From: Bathynomus jamesi
Lineage: Eukaryota > Arthropoda > Malacostraca > Isopoda > Cirolanidae
Assembly: GCA_023014485.1 (NCBI GenBank)
Contig: JAJOZX010000924.1
Location: forward strand, 271,001-335,000
DNA: 64,000 bases
Direction of reading: 5' to 3'
Shown one piece after another: positions 55,332-64,000 of the stretch; the first letter of the stretch is position 1, and each line of letters opens with the position of its first letter. Both the position numbers and the translations under genes were made by a program. The notes under the pieces were generated by a model that did no database searches, was not told where the DNA came from, and was given only the letters and a program-made list of their open reading frames with translations.

Positions 55332-56885
55332 TATATAAAAATGATGAAAAGAATCCCAAAATAGGATTTTCCACATTTGCAAAATTATGGCCATCATATT
55401 GTGTGCTTGCCAGTAGTGGTGGGACTCATTCTGTCTGTGTCTGCACATACCATCAAAATCCAAAATTGCAGCTGGCTGCATTGGGAGAAAGAGGTCTTTC
55501 ATACAAGGATCTTATGGATTACAGTGTCTGCAGTACAGAAAGAGAGACTTGCATGATGCAACTTTGCAATGATTGCCCAAGAGAAGAGGGTGTCCTGGAT
55601 TTTCTTGAGTTACTTGACAGTGTGAAATCAGCTCCAAATGAAATATCTTACAAGCAATGGGTGACTGTTGACCGTTGTACAATGGTTGATAAGGTGGAGC
55701 CACTTCATGAATACTTATCATCCCTAAGCATGAAAATATCCCGCATGGTTCGTCATCACTTTGTTGCTCAGCAACAATCACAGTACTTCAAGCAGTTGAA
55801 GAAACACTACCACCTCAGAGCGAGGTAGTTATAGTAGGTGATTTCTCTGAGAATTATTCTTTCATTGTCCAGGATGCTGCCCAAGGGTTTCACTGGGACA
55901 ATTCACAGTGTACAGTTCACCCTTTTGTCATCTATTATAGATCATCTGCAGACCAGGAACTTAGCCATTTTAGTGTCTGTTTCTTATCTGCATCACTAAA
56001 ACACAACACTATAATGGTTTACTCATTCATATTGAAGCTTATGACATATGTTAAATTCAGATGCCCACAATTGAAGAAGGTGCACTATTTCTCAGATGGA
56101 TGTGCTGGCCAATATAAGAACAGATACAACTTCACAAATCTCTGTTACCATGAAGAGGATTTTGGTCTGTCTTGTGAATGGCACTTCTTTGCTACATCCC
56201 ATGGCAAAAATGCATGTGATGGGATTGGAGGAAAAGTGAAAAGAGCTACTGCTCGTGCCAGTTTGCAGAGAACTACAGAGAGGCAAATTCTTATACCAGA
56301 ACACATGTTTCAGTTTTGTGAAGAAAACTTGGGCAAGAAGATAAATTTTTTCTTTGTAACTACAGCTGATTTGAAAGATGCAGAAGAACGGTTGGAACAT
56401 CGATTCAAGGATAGTAGGGCTATTCCTGGAACTCAGAAATATCATAGATTTGTTCCCCTAAACAAGGAAGAACTGATGGTGTATCCCATTTCAAGTGGCA
56501 TGGAGAAAAGAAAAGAATAAGGAAAAGTCATTTTACTAATGAACCTGCAATGCTTGGTAACCTAAAATGTGTCAAACCAGGAGAGTATGTTGGCTGCATT
56601 TATGACATGCAAGTTTGGTATGGAATTGTGGAGGAATATTGTGAAGAGTTTGATGATTTCACTGTGAACTTTCTACATCCCTCTGGGTCATCAGGATCAA
56701 GTGCATATTATTATCCATCAAACAAGGATTCATGTGCAGTGCCAGGACATCATATATTAACTGTAATGAGTTGTCCTACCCTAAGAGGAGGCAGCAGAAT
56801 TCAATACATTTTTCCACAAAAAGAAATTGATGAGAGCATCGAGCATGCAAAAATTGTATTAGGCTAGCACATGAATCCTCTAAGT

Positions 56886-57534
56886 AGGTCTTCCCCTTTC
56901 ACTATTATAACTATTATTGCCAGTGTAGATTAGCAGTGAAATACAATTTTACATTTTTGCCTTTGTTTTTATATCTAAAAAAATGTAATTTTAATTTCTA
57001 TAGGTCAAATTATGAGCTTAAGTGTGAAAAAATAGGTAGAATTGACGCACAACTTATGAATATGGTGTTCACTTATATGTTAGTTACATGAAAAATACTA
57101 ACAAACAAACTTTTTTTTGCTGATTCTAATAGCCAATGCCTATGCCTTCATTTTTTACATTTAAAAAAAAAATTCTCATTTGATACCCCAGAGGTCAAAT
57201 CGTGACCTCAAATTTTGGTTACAGTGTAACTTTTTTATTTTTCAACGTAGAGTTCTAAAACTTGCATATTTGGATTCCTTGTCGTTTTCTGATTCTAAAT
57301 ATATATACTTTTATATAATTGTGACCATTATTACCCAAATTATGGGTCGCCAAATGTTAGTGACCTCGCAAGTGACCTCAAATTTCCCGAGGTCATATCT
57401 CTTGAACCGTTGGTCGGATTGACCTTATAATTTCAGAAATGGATTCAGGGCCCACAAACTCCCTATAAACCAAATTTCAGCAAAATCTGAGAGATGAGGG
57501 TGTTAGGCACTGGTTGATCTGACAGAGAATGACC
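56886..57534. repeat. right terminal inverted repeat of X1
   Basis: 649 bp, inverse of the left arm, lacking the left arm's internal duplication. Confidence 0.88.
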
Positions 57535-57859
57535 CAGAGGTTGGCTTGTGTTTGGGCATTGTGAATGAGTATGAAAGAGGGTTAAGTGCACTAAATTGAC
57601 ACACACAAGAGGCACCTGTTACTCTGATGATACACACGGGGGAAGTGAGACAGACAGAAGTGGGATGGTGGGGTGGCGCCACCTATTTTTTTTAATTTTT
57701 AATTACTGTATATATTTATTATAGTATTATTAAAATTAAAAAATTTTATATTTTATATTTTTTTATTTATATTTTTTGAAATTTAAAATTTTAAAATTAT
57801 AACCTGCGTATAGTTGAAACTGCGTAAGAAAAATCTGCATAAGTTGCGAGTCTACTGTA

Positions 57860-58284
57860 TGGATCACCATCATGTATACTGAATAATGTTCCCTATTTTG
57901 TTGATTGTGTATAAGCAAATTCTTGTAAATTGAGTTCACATATAAAGAGGACTTACTGTATTGTATACCACTTTAATCACTCCCTTTAAGCTATGACAAA
58001 ACTATCTACTCTACAAGATTAGCTTGGAGTTCAAAAACATAATCTGGTCCAAGATGTCTACATTCAGTTGAATACCTCTTTTTGTGTGTTGGAGAGAATA
58101 TTAGAAGAGAAAAAGTCAATTGCTGCATATTCCACTGATAGTGAGGAAGCTGCATATCATTGAAAAACTTGCACAACTACTACAACCTTTTGAAGAGAAC
58201 TGTACAATTTAACAAATGGAAAGCAACAGCATCTATCTTTATTGAAACAATTAGGCCAGCCACACACAGGATTGTTTTGTGACT
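57860..58284. other. Tigger-2 right end and spacer
   Basis: 57860-57958 is the remaining right end of the outer Tigger. No gene between it and the LINE fragment at 58285. Confidence 0.5.
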
Positions 58285-59055
58285 CATGACTAATTGTTGT
58301 TGTTGTTGTTGGTTAGCCGATCAACTGACCCTGATCGAGCAAGCCAGCAGCACACAGGTAACTGATCACCCTCTCTGGAGTGGACTAGAGGTTCAGCGCA
58401 CTAGTTATGTTGTGTGTTATGTTGTGTGTGTTATGTTGTGTTGTGTTGTGTTCTATGTTGTGCTAGAGTGGCACAGTCTGTCATAATGTGTTCAATTGTT
58501 TGTGGTGTGTCCTGGCACAGGTGGCAGGTGTCATCTGTGGAGTTGTCTAGTCTGTGTTTATATGTCTGTAAGTTGGGGTGATGTCCACATAAGAATCATG
58601 CTAAGTTAACTTGATCTGATCTGCTCAGGCTGGTCTCTGACCTGTTAATGGGTGGCAGCTTCGCACCTAGGACCGCATTCAGACCAAGTCGTGTCAGTGC
58701 TTTGTGGGTTAGGTGCGTGTGCGTGTGGTGTGTGTTTGTTTTCTGTACTGTGTGATGTCTGTGGAGCATGGTATGGAATGGAGTATCTGGTTATAATGTC
58801 TCTCTGGTGTTACCTTAATGGTGCGAGGTGTCAGTGCATGATTGTACATGTAGTGGCAAGGGTGTTGTGAGTTAGTTGTCGCTGCTGCCATGAATTGTGT
58901 TTTCCCCTCATGTCTAAATGTACCCTAACTTTCAGTATTTTTGTTTCTGTGTGCAGGTGTTCTATTGGTGTTTGAGTGCATCCTGGAATGATACGAAATG
59001 CATTGTTTTGTATTGTGAGTAAGGTGTTTGTGTGTCTGTGTGTGTGAGATAATGG
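58285..59055 (-). mobile_element. LINE D, second copy, 5'-truncated
   Basis: Starts at a (TTG)n tract (the (AAC)n tail on the minus strand), followed by TTAGCCGATCA.C.GACCCTG as in 26.67 kb, and ends with CACGTACC-type 3' coding sequence (HYMYNHALTPRTIKVTPERH). It stops at about 59055 directly inside X1-like coding sequence. Confidence 0.78.
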
Positions 59056-62000
59056 GTGATGAATCAGAAGTTTGTATAAATTGTCTGAAATTAATTAATG
59101 AACACGCAAAACCTGAAGAACAATTTAGATTGCCAGAAGCAATAACTAGTAGTACTGAAAATATGACTACTTCACCTGACATATCCCCAGAAAAAATTCC
59201 AAGAAAATGTACTGAAATGGATAAAGATATTCAATGAGAAGATCTTAATGCAATTTTGGAGCAACTTCATGTTACCCCAGTGAAATTACATAAGTAACTA
59301 GCTATTAATGTGTGCAAAGAAAATGCAAAAGCTTCAACCTCCCTCAAGTGGGAAGTTGGAAACTGCATTTGCCACTGAAGTTCAAGATGTTGGGGAGCCA
59401 CTGAGTAAACAGCATCTCAAAGAAGCAGATTTGGAGAGGTAAGAAACTTAAAATAATTAATGAGATGACTTTGAACAATTAATGTATGTATGTAAATTCC
59501 TGTATATTGGTACAGTATTATAGGTTGTCATGTTTAGATGTACAGTGGACCCCCGATTTGAGTACGTAATCCGTTCCAGCATGGTGTACTCAATTCAAAA
59601 TGTACTCAAATCAAACTTAATAACCTATGGGAATTAATTCATTCATTCCAAAACCCAAAAATTTCACCCCACCCCTACTTTTTCTATAGAAATTGGCCTA
59701 CGAAATTTAGTAATTGTATTAAAAATAGACAGAATAGAATACAAAATACATACCGTACAATATAGACAAAATAGAATAATCCTGTAGGAGTCTTGCTTGA
59801 TGTGCTGGAAGTTCCAGGTGAGGAATGGAGGGAGGAATTATTGCTTGGAAGGAGTCTCTCCTTCCATGATGATGTCTGGTAACTCATCAGGGCTAGGTGT
59901 TCTTAGGCCCACAGCCAATGACATGGAAGAGGTAGAGGGTCGGGGACTTGAGGGCTTGAAATAAGCATCAATTTTCTGTTGCTTCTGCCTGAAACGCGTT
60001 CGGCGTCGCAGGCTGGTGTACTCAAATCGAGTTTTCTACTCAAGTCGAGTCAATAGGAGCCTATGGACGAGCGTACTCAATCCTAAAATGTGACATCCTA
60101 TATACTAAATATACTGGTATATGTTCAAATTCATGAAGTATAGTACTTCCTTAATTCTCGAATAATATAAATCATGTACTTACATCCTTAATATTGTGCA
60201 GTAATTTGGGGTTGTTTTTTTTATAGGTACGAAAACCTCATGAGTGATCTTCTACAAGACTTCAAATCCACATCATTGTACAAAAGGAGGCTTCAGATAC
60301 TTACACTCACCATTTCCTATTTCTAGGACAATGGATTTGTTTGGTGCAACCAGATACATGGTTGACAAAGCCAGACATTTGAAACATACATTTGGTATTA
60401 TGCCACAGATTCCTATCTACAGTAAAGGAAGAAAACTAACAAGATATAATCTCCGAAATAAAGGAATTCTACGAAGATGAAGTCAGTTGTTTGTGTGCAG
60501 GGAAATCTGACTGTGTTAGCATAAGAAATAAAGATGGTAAAAAAGAGTACAAGCAAAAATGTCTATTACTAGGAAATTTAAAAGAATTCTATTCAAAATA
60601 TAAAAACAATGATAATAGCATAGGGTTTTCTACCTTTGCCAATCTGAGGCCTAAATGGTGTGTAATTGCTGGAGGCAAAGGAACCCACTCAGTTTGTTTG
60701 CACCCACCACCACAATCCTAAACTCATGGTATCAGCAATTGCAGAGAAAAACTTAACCTATTACACACTTATGGAAAAAATTGTTTGTGATATAAATTCT
60801 TCTACATGCATGTTACATGGATGTCAAGAATGTCCTGGTAGCATAGGCATATTTAATTTCTTAAATACTATACCTTCCTTGACAAGCAGAGATTCTCAAA
60901 TATGTTCAGTGGAATAATACAGATAGATCAACAATGGAAACTCATATAGCTTCTCCAGATGAATTTATTGAAAACCTTTCAGAAAGCATTTTTTTCTCTT
61001 ACTAGGCACCACTACATTGCAAAAAGCCAGTCAGTATTTGAAGACTATGAAACAGAATCTTCACTGTGATGAAATATTTGTGCTAGGGGATTTTGCAGAA
61101 AACTATTCATTCATCACTCAAGATGAACCACAAATTTTCACTGGACAAATACCAGATGACCCTCCATCTATTTGTGGTGTATCACATGAAGGATGAGGAA
61201 TTAATTCATACTAGTTACTGTATTATTAGCGATTGTCTTGAGCACTCAACATCAGCAGTTCACACTTTTCAGCAATATTTAATGAAGGATATTAAACAGA
61301 AATTCCCCAACGTACAAAAAGTAATTTATTTCTCTGATGGGTGTGGAGGCCAATACGAAAACAAATATAATTTCAGCAATCTATGCTATCATGAACAGGA
61401 TTTTGGTGTGAAGGCTCAGTGGAATTTCTTTGCCACAAGTCATGGGAAAAATGCTTGTGATGGTATTGGAGGAACTATTAAAAGAGTTGTAGCAAAAGCT
61501 AGTTGGCAACGTACTGATACTGGTCATATTCTAACACGAAGAGCTTTCTATGATTTTTGCACTGAACACTTTAATTCAATTATTTGTTTGTATGTTTCAA
61601 AGGATGAGGTTCATGCAGATAAATTCAATCTTTCTAGTAGGTTTAATGAGCTTTACCTGTTAAAGGTACATGGGGTTTCCACAGGTTTTTACAAGAGTCA
61701 GAAAACCTAATACAAGCTTATCAGACATCTGATTCTGATAATTGTAAATTGTTTAGAATAAGTAAAGGGGCTGAACCAGATAAAGACAGTCAACTAGTTG
61801 AAAAATATGAGTACGGTATCAAATTGGCTTGTAAATATGATGATAAAGTTTGGTTTGGAATTATTTTAGACACTTCAGAAGAATATGGTGATTATAAAAT
61901 CAGTTTCCTCACCTCATCAGGATCTACCACTCAGTATTATTTTCTGATGAATGAGGATGTTTGCTGGATAAAACAAAGTGATATGATTTCTATCATGATG

Positions 62001-62105
62001 ACACCAAATATCAACATGGTGTTAAGATTACTTACTCCTTCAATCCAAAGTAAGTTCAAGAACTTAGTTGGAGTTTGGAACCAAAACTTGGATAAAAACC
62101 TGTTG
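59056..62105 (+). pseudogene. X1 family gene, second diverged copy
   Basis: Exon 1 remnant DESEVCINCLKLINEH (the LC.NC module) with stops to about 59440, donor GAGAG before GTAAGA. After an intron holding a Tigger fragment, exon 2 begins about 60226 after TTTTTTATAG: YENLMSDLLQDFKST, FGATRYMVDKARHLKHTFG, LLLGNLKEFYSKYKNND, IGFSTFANLRPKWCV, GTHSVCL, KIVCDINSSTCMLHGC; then EIFVLGDFAENYSFITQD, VIYFSDGCGGQYENKYNF, FFATSHGKNACDGIGG, and a tail YGIKLACKYDDKVWFGII (Tudor-like). At least six breaks. The catalytic-region motifs are the best conserved between the copies. No long inverted repeats are found around this copy. Confidence 0.65.
59543..60090 (-). mobile_element. Tigger fragment in the intron of X1 copy 2
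   Basis: Starts CAGTGGACCCCCGATTTGAG after TA, a Tigger-type end. Minus strand encodes KIDAYFKPSSPRPSTSS and SPDELPDIIMEGETPS, the C-terminal tail of Tigger transposases. A matching right end is not clear. Confidence 0.6.
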
Positions 62106-62560
62106 AAAATTAACTACCGTATATATACACACCCATGTATAGGTCGACCCTTGATTTTTGGCCAAGAAATCATTAATTTATCATATGCCTCATGTATAGG
62201 TCAACCCAGTTGTTGAGGGTAGTGGAACAACAAATTAGGGTAATAAAGCACCATATTTTATGGTATATAAAACTCATTTCCAAAAACTAGAAACTGGCAA
62301 CTGCATCTAGGTGACCTTAAACATGTCATCATGTATAGACAGTAGGGTGCCACACTCTATAGGGGGCAGTTTTTAGAATTTGGAAATTTCGAATGGCCCT
62401 TAGTCATATTGTTTGGTTGGATGAGGAAACCCTAAATATGAAGTTTGAGCCCGATCGAAGTACATTTAGAGGTTCCGCATCGAACATTTCTGTTGTACCG
62501 TGTGTTCGAAATAATGGATTTATCTGGGAAACCTGTAACCATGGCACTATTACATATATA
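62106..62560. other. spacer with possible Tigger-type end
   Basis: TACCGTATATATACACACCC with TATAGGTCGACCC near 62118-62150 looks like one end of a pogo-type element; no partner end found. No gene. Confidence 0.3.
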
Positions 62561-63052
62561 CAGGGTTGAAAAAAACCATGGTTTTTAAAAAAAAAAAACT
62601 TAACTCAGATAACTCAATTAGGTACTGGTACTCAGAAATTAGAATTGCTGACTGTCTCATTTTTTTAATTGGAAGATGTTAGATGTAAGAAGTGCTAACT
62701 TCACAAAAATGAAAATAAACCTAATAACATTTATATTTGTAGCTACATGCATTTATAATGTAATTGATACAGGTAACTTCAATCCTTTTATGTGCAATGC
62801 CACTATTAAATAGGCCTGCTAGTGCAAGGTAGCTATATTATATACTACCGTACATACTAGGCTACCCTGAACTGATGGGTTTTAGGTCTTATCAATATAA
62901 ATATAAGTTTTAGTTTTAGAGCTATTAGTTTATGAATTAAATAATTTTTGTAAAAATTGAAATTATAAAAAAAAAAAAAAACAGAAAAACATGTTTTTTT
63001 TAAATGGTTTAAACCATGGTTTAAACCATTTCAGTTAAACCAGCCAACCCTG
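62561..63052. mobile_element. hAT-type MITE, 492 bp
   Basis: Ends CAGGGTTG and CAACCCTG, perfect 8-bp duplication CATATATA (62553-62560, 63053-63060). AAACCATGGTTT words inside; no coding capacity. Confidence 0.85.
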
Positions 63053-63252
63053 CATATATATTGCTATAATTTATGCATTTCATAAATTTAAATATTTATA
63101 ATTAATATTTGCTTCTCATTGTATATATTTTCACTACTTTTCAGCATTGAGATCTGGCAACAGCGCAATGCCGGGTTAGTGTGGTGAGTCACACTGTCAC
63201 AGTCTTCAGTCAATCAGTCTCCTTCACGCATTCAACGTGTGATCATCTCGTG

Positions 63253-64000
63253 ATGGCTACCGCAAGCTCACTGAGATCCAAGACCGAGATATGGCTAATT
63301 GGACACGCCAACCCAAGCCCCCTAATGGGAAACAGGTTACCTTTAAATGGTGAAGTGCTTCGCCGGTTTATAGTTTCATAAGGTGCAAAAACAACTTCTA
63401 GCCGAGGCGGCGCATAATGTGATCGTCGAGGTGTATACTTTCTGGGCTATGGCCAGAATCCCGACAATGACCTCCAAAAGCGCCGCGCGAAAACTGCTTA
63501 GACTTTACGACAATTGGCAGGCACTGCAGCGCAGCCGGAAGCAGTCCAGCAGCCAGGGTGGCCTTCACCGAGGGACTTTATGACATTTTTGACGTGACTC
63601 TCGACAACGCCCTCTCCGTCCTCACCATCCAGGAGGATCGCGACTTCCTTCTTGCTCAACGTGAAAAGGGTCGCCGTGGTGTCATGTCCAGGGTGGACAA
63701 AATCCTCACTGGAATTGAGCAACATGCATCCGCGCGTGAAGCTGCCAAAGAAAGGCAACGCCAAAAGCAATCGGAGCAATCACTGGCAACAGCAACCCTT
63801 ACATAATCAAACTCGTCGTCGTCGCCTAATTGCTCGACAGAAGAGGAAACCAATTCACCTACAAAGCACCATCGCAAAAAGAACATTATGACTCAAGACC
63901 TAGCGTCGGCACTGGACCGGACCAAAACAAGCAACCGTGGAGCCGTTCAACTCATGAAAGCAGCTGCTTCCAGTCTGGATATTCAAGACACAGATGAACT
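63253..64000 (+). pseudogene. X2 family gene, N-terminal part, continues off the right edge
   Basis: ATG 63253. LRSKTEIWLIGHANPSPL and RLPLNGEVLRRF, a frame change, then LLAEAAHNVIVEVYTFWAMA and KLLRLYDNWQALQRS; another change, then EGLYDIFDVTLDNALSVL, IQEDRDFLLAQREKGRRG; a stop at 63804 followed in frame by TQDLASALDRTKTSNRGA. The same order and spacing as the 40-42 kb gene (KLPTHHQVLAVLF, LDNLFDITHQDA, TPEVAAALDWTNVTD). The catalytic region would start past the window edge. Confidence 0.6.

Larger units (their letters stand above)
53544..56867 (+). pseudogene. X1 gene: putative transposase with zinc-binding N-terminus and Tudor-like tail
   Basis: Exon 1 is 53544-53909 (after TATCTTTACAG, before GTAAGT): YCQDPIQKYKKRIT with LRKVTDVLVEKC and LLCVNCW, a likely Cys zinc-binding module. 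Exon 2 starts 54048 after TTTTCAG, phase-matched (..VKKKGLSLSQKKRK). Then HSPYTIEKTASFFQTT, MVKRSHSLKSEHGILPK, MCPGQKDCV; a mariner lies between GNLREMFEL and YKNDEKN and its removal restores the frame. Next IGFSTFAKLWP, GTHSVCVCTYHQNPK, EISYKQWVTVDRCTM. After a frameshift near 55815: VIVGDFSENYSF (candidate first D), VHYFSDGCAGQYKN (second D), WHFFATSHGKNACDGIGG (H and third acidic candidate). After a frameshift near 56515, a C-terminal domain YVGCIYDMQVWYGIVEEY resembling Tudor/chromo barrels. I recall anonymous invertebrate proteins with these motifs; no named family. Confidence 0.72.
52483..57534 (+). mobile_element. X1: DNA transposon with very long inverted repeats, superfamily unassigned
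   Basis: 5052 bp. Ends GGTCATTCTCTGTCAGATCA and inverse; 6-bp duplication CAGAGG (52477-52482, 57535-57540). The duplication is checked by the host: removing element and one copy restores the Tigger-1 frame P-T-S-A-S-G-P-P. Inverted repeats: left 52483-53298 (816 bp), right 56886-57534 (649 bp); the left arm is longer because of an internal tandem duplication of about 160 bp. One spliced gene lies between them, interrupted by a mariner (54578-55331). Confidence 0.88.
50837..57559 (-). pseudogene. Tigger-1 transposase, split by X1 near its N-terminus
   Basis: Start ATG at 57559 (MPKHKPTS), then the X1 insertion, resuming at 52482 with SGPPAKKQCSVMTLEEKVAM (helix-turn-helix), IKIREREICETVSTS, CENP-B-type domain ending FNMKNIKITGESALADKAA, VFNADETGLFW in a shifted frame (first D), KVLLVIDNAPGHLG (second D), FILQPLDQGVIRFFK (third D), then a long C-terminal tail to 50837. 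Frameshifts near 51950 and 51145. It cuts and pastes at TA when intact. Confidence 0.88.
50484..57857 (-). mobile_element. inner Tigger/pogo element (Tigger-1) carrying X1
   Basis: Ends CAGTAGACTCGCAACTTA and TAAGTTGCGAGTCTACTG, inverted, flanked by TA (50482-50483, 57858-57859). Removing the 5.06-kb insertion leaves about 2.3 kb, the normal Tigger size. Transposase on the minus strand. Confidence 0.92.
48713..57958 (-). mobile_element. outer Tigger/pogo element (Tigger-2) with nested insertions
   Basis: Ends TAGTAAGTCCTC (left) and GAGGACTTACTG (right), inverted, flanked by TA (48711-48712, 57959-57960). The transposase remnant is at 48974-50280. Without the inner element (50484-57857) it is about 1.9 kb, a plausible internally deleted Tigger. 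Confidence 0.75.

Overview
This is AT-rich, animal-type nuclear DNA, most likely from an arthropod and perhaps a crustacean. The pointers are spliced genes with GT..AG introns, acidic KIKEE-type exons together with a long C2H2 zinc-finger array of the FKCDICSYT type, tRNA- and 5S-derived short repeats, long (TA)n and (TG)n tracts, and many Tc1/mariner, Tigger, hAT, Harbinger, copia and LINE copies. The species cannot be fixed from the sequence. There is no bacterial or organelle DNA and no CRISPR array.

Layout. 1-3.9 kb: the 5' end of a minus-strand spliced gene with two near-identical 87-nt exons, leaving the window on the left. 3.4-7 kb: fold-back elements and a LINE tail. 7.1-11.8 kb: a complete but dead Ty1/copia element with two LTRs, a 5-bp target duplication and a primer site matching the anticodon arm of initiator tRNA. 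12-19 kb: hAT MITEs with 8-bp duplications, palindromes, SINEs and LINE crumbs. 18.9-25.8 kb: three Tc1/mariner elements set in TA tracts, the third carrying a LINE that itself carries a small MITE. 25.9-31.9 kb: a stack of minus-strand LINEs. 31.9-37.5 kb: a zinc-finger gene region broken repeatedly by copies of a LINE that ends in a restriction-like endonuclease; all seven readable junctions fall in finger-linker DNA or just before the first finger. 38-40 kb: small hairpin MITEs and a SINE. 40-46.6 kb: three decayed transposase-like genes (X2, a Tigger, X3). 48.7-58 kb: a four-level nest, Tigger inside Tigger, then a 5.05-kb element (X1) with 650-816-bp inverted repeats and a 6-bp duplication, then a mariner. 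58.3-62.1 kb: a LINE fragment and a second, diverged X1 gene. 62.6-64 kb: a hAT MITE and the start of a second X2 gene running off the right edge.

The most unusual content is (1) X1, a long-TIR DNA transposon whose spliced gene I cannot assign to a named superfamily; (2) the endonuclease-type LINE apparently targeting C2H2 zinc-finger linker DNA; and (3) genes X2 and X3, which share an aspartate and CxxH motif block suggesting one RNase-H-fold transposase superfamily. Nearly all mobile genes here are broken by stops, frameshifts or insertions. The only plausible host genes are the KIKEE gene on the left and the zinc-finger exon at 36-37.4 kb.
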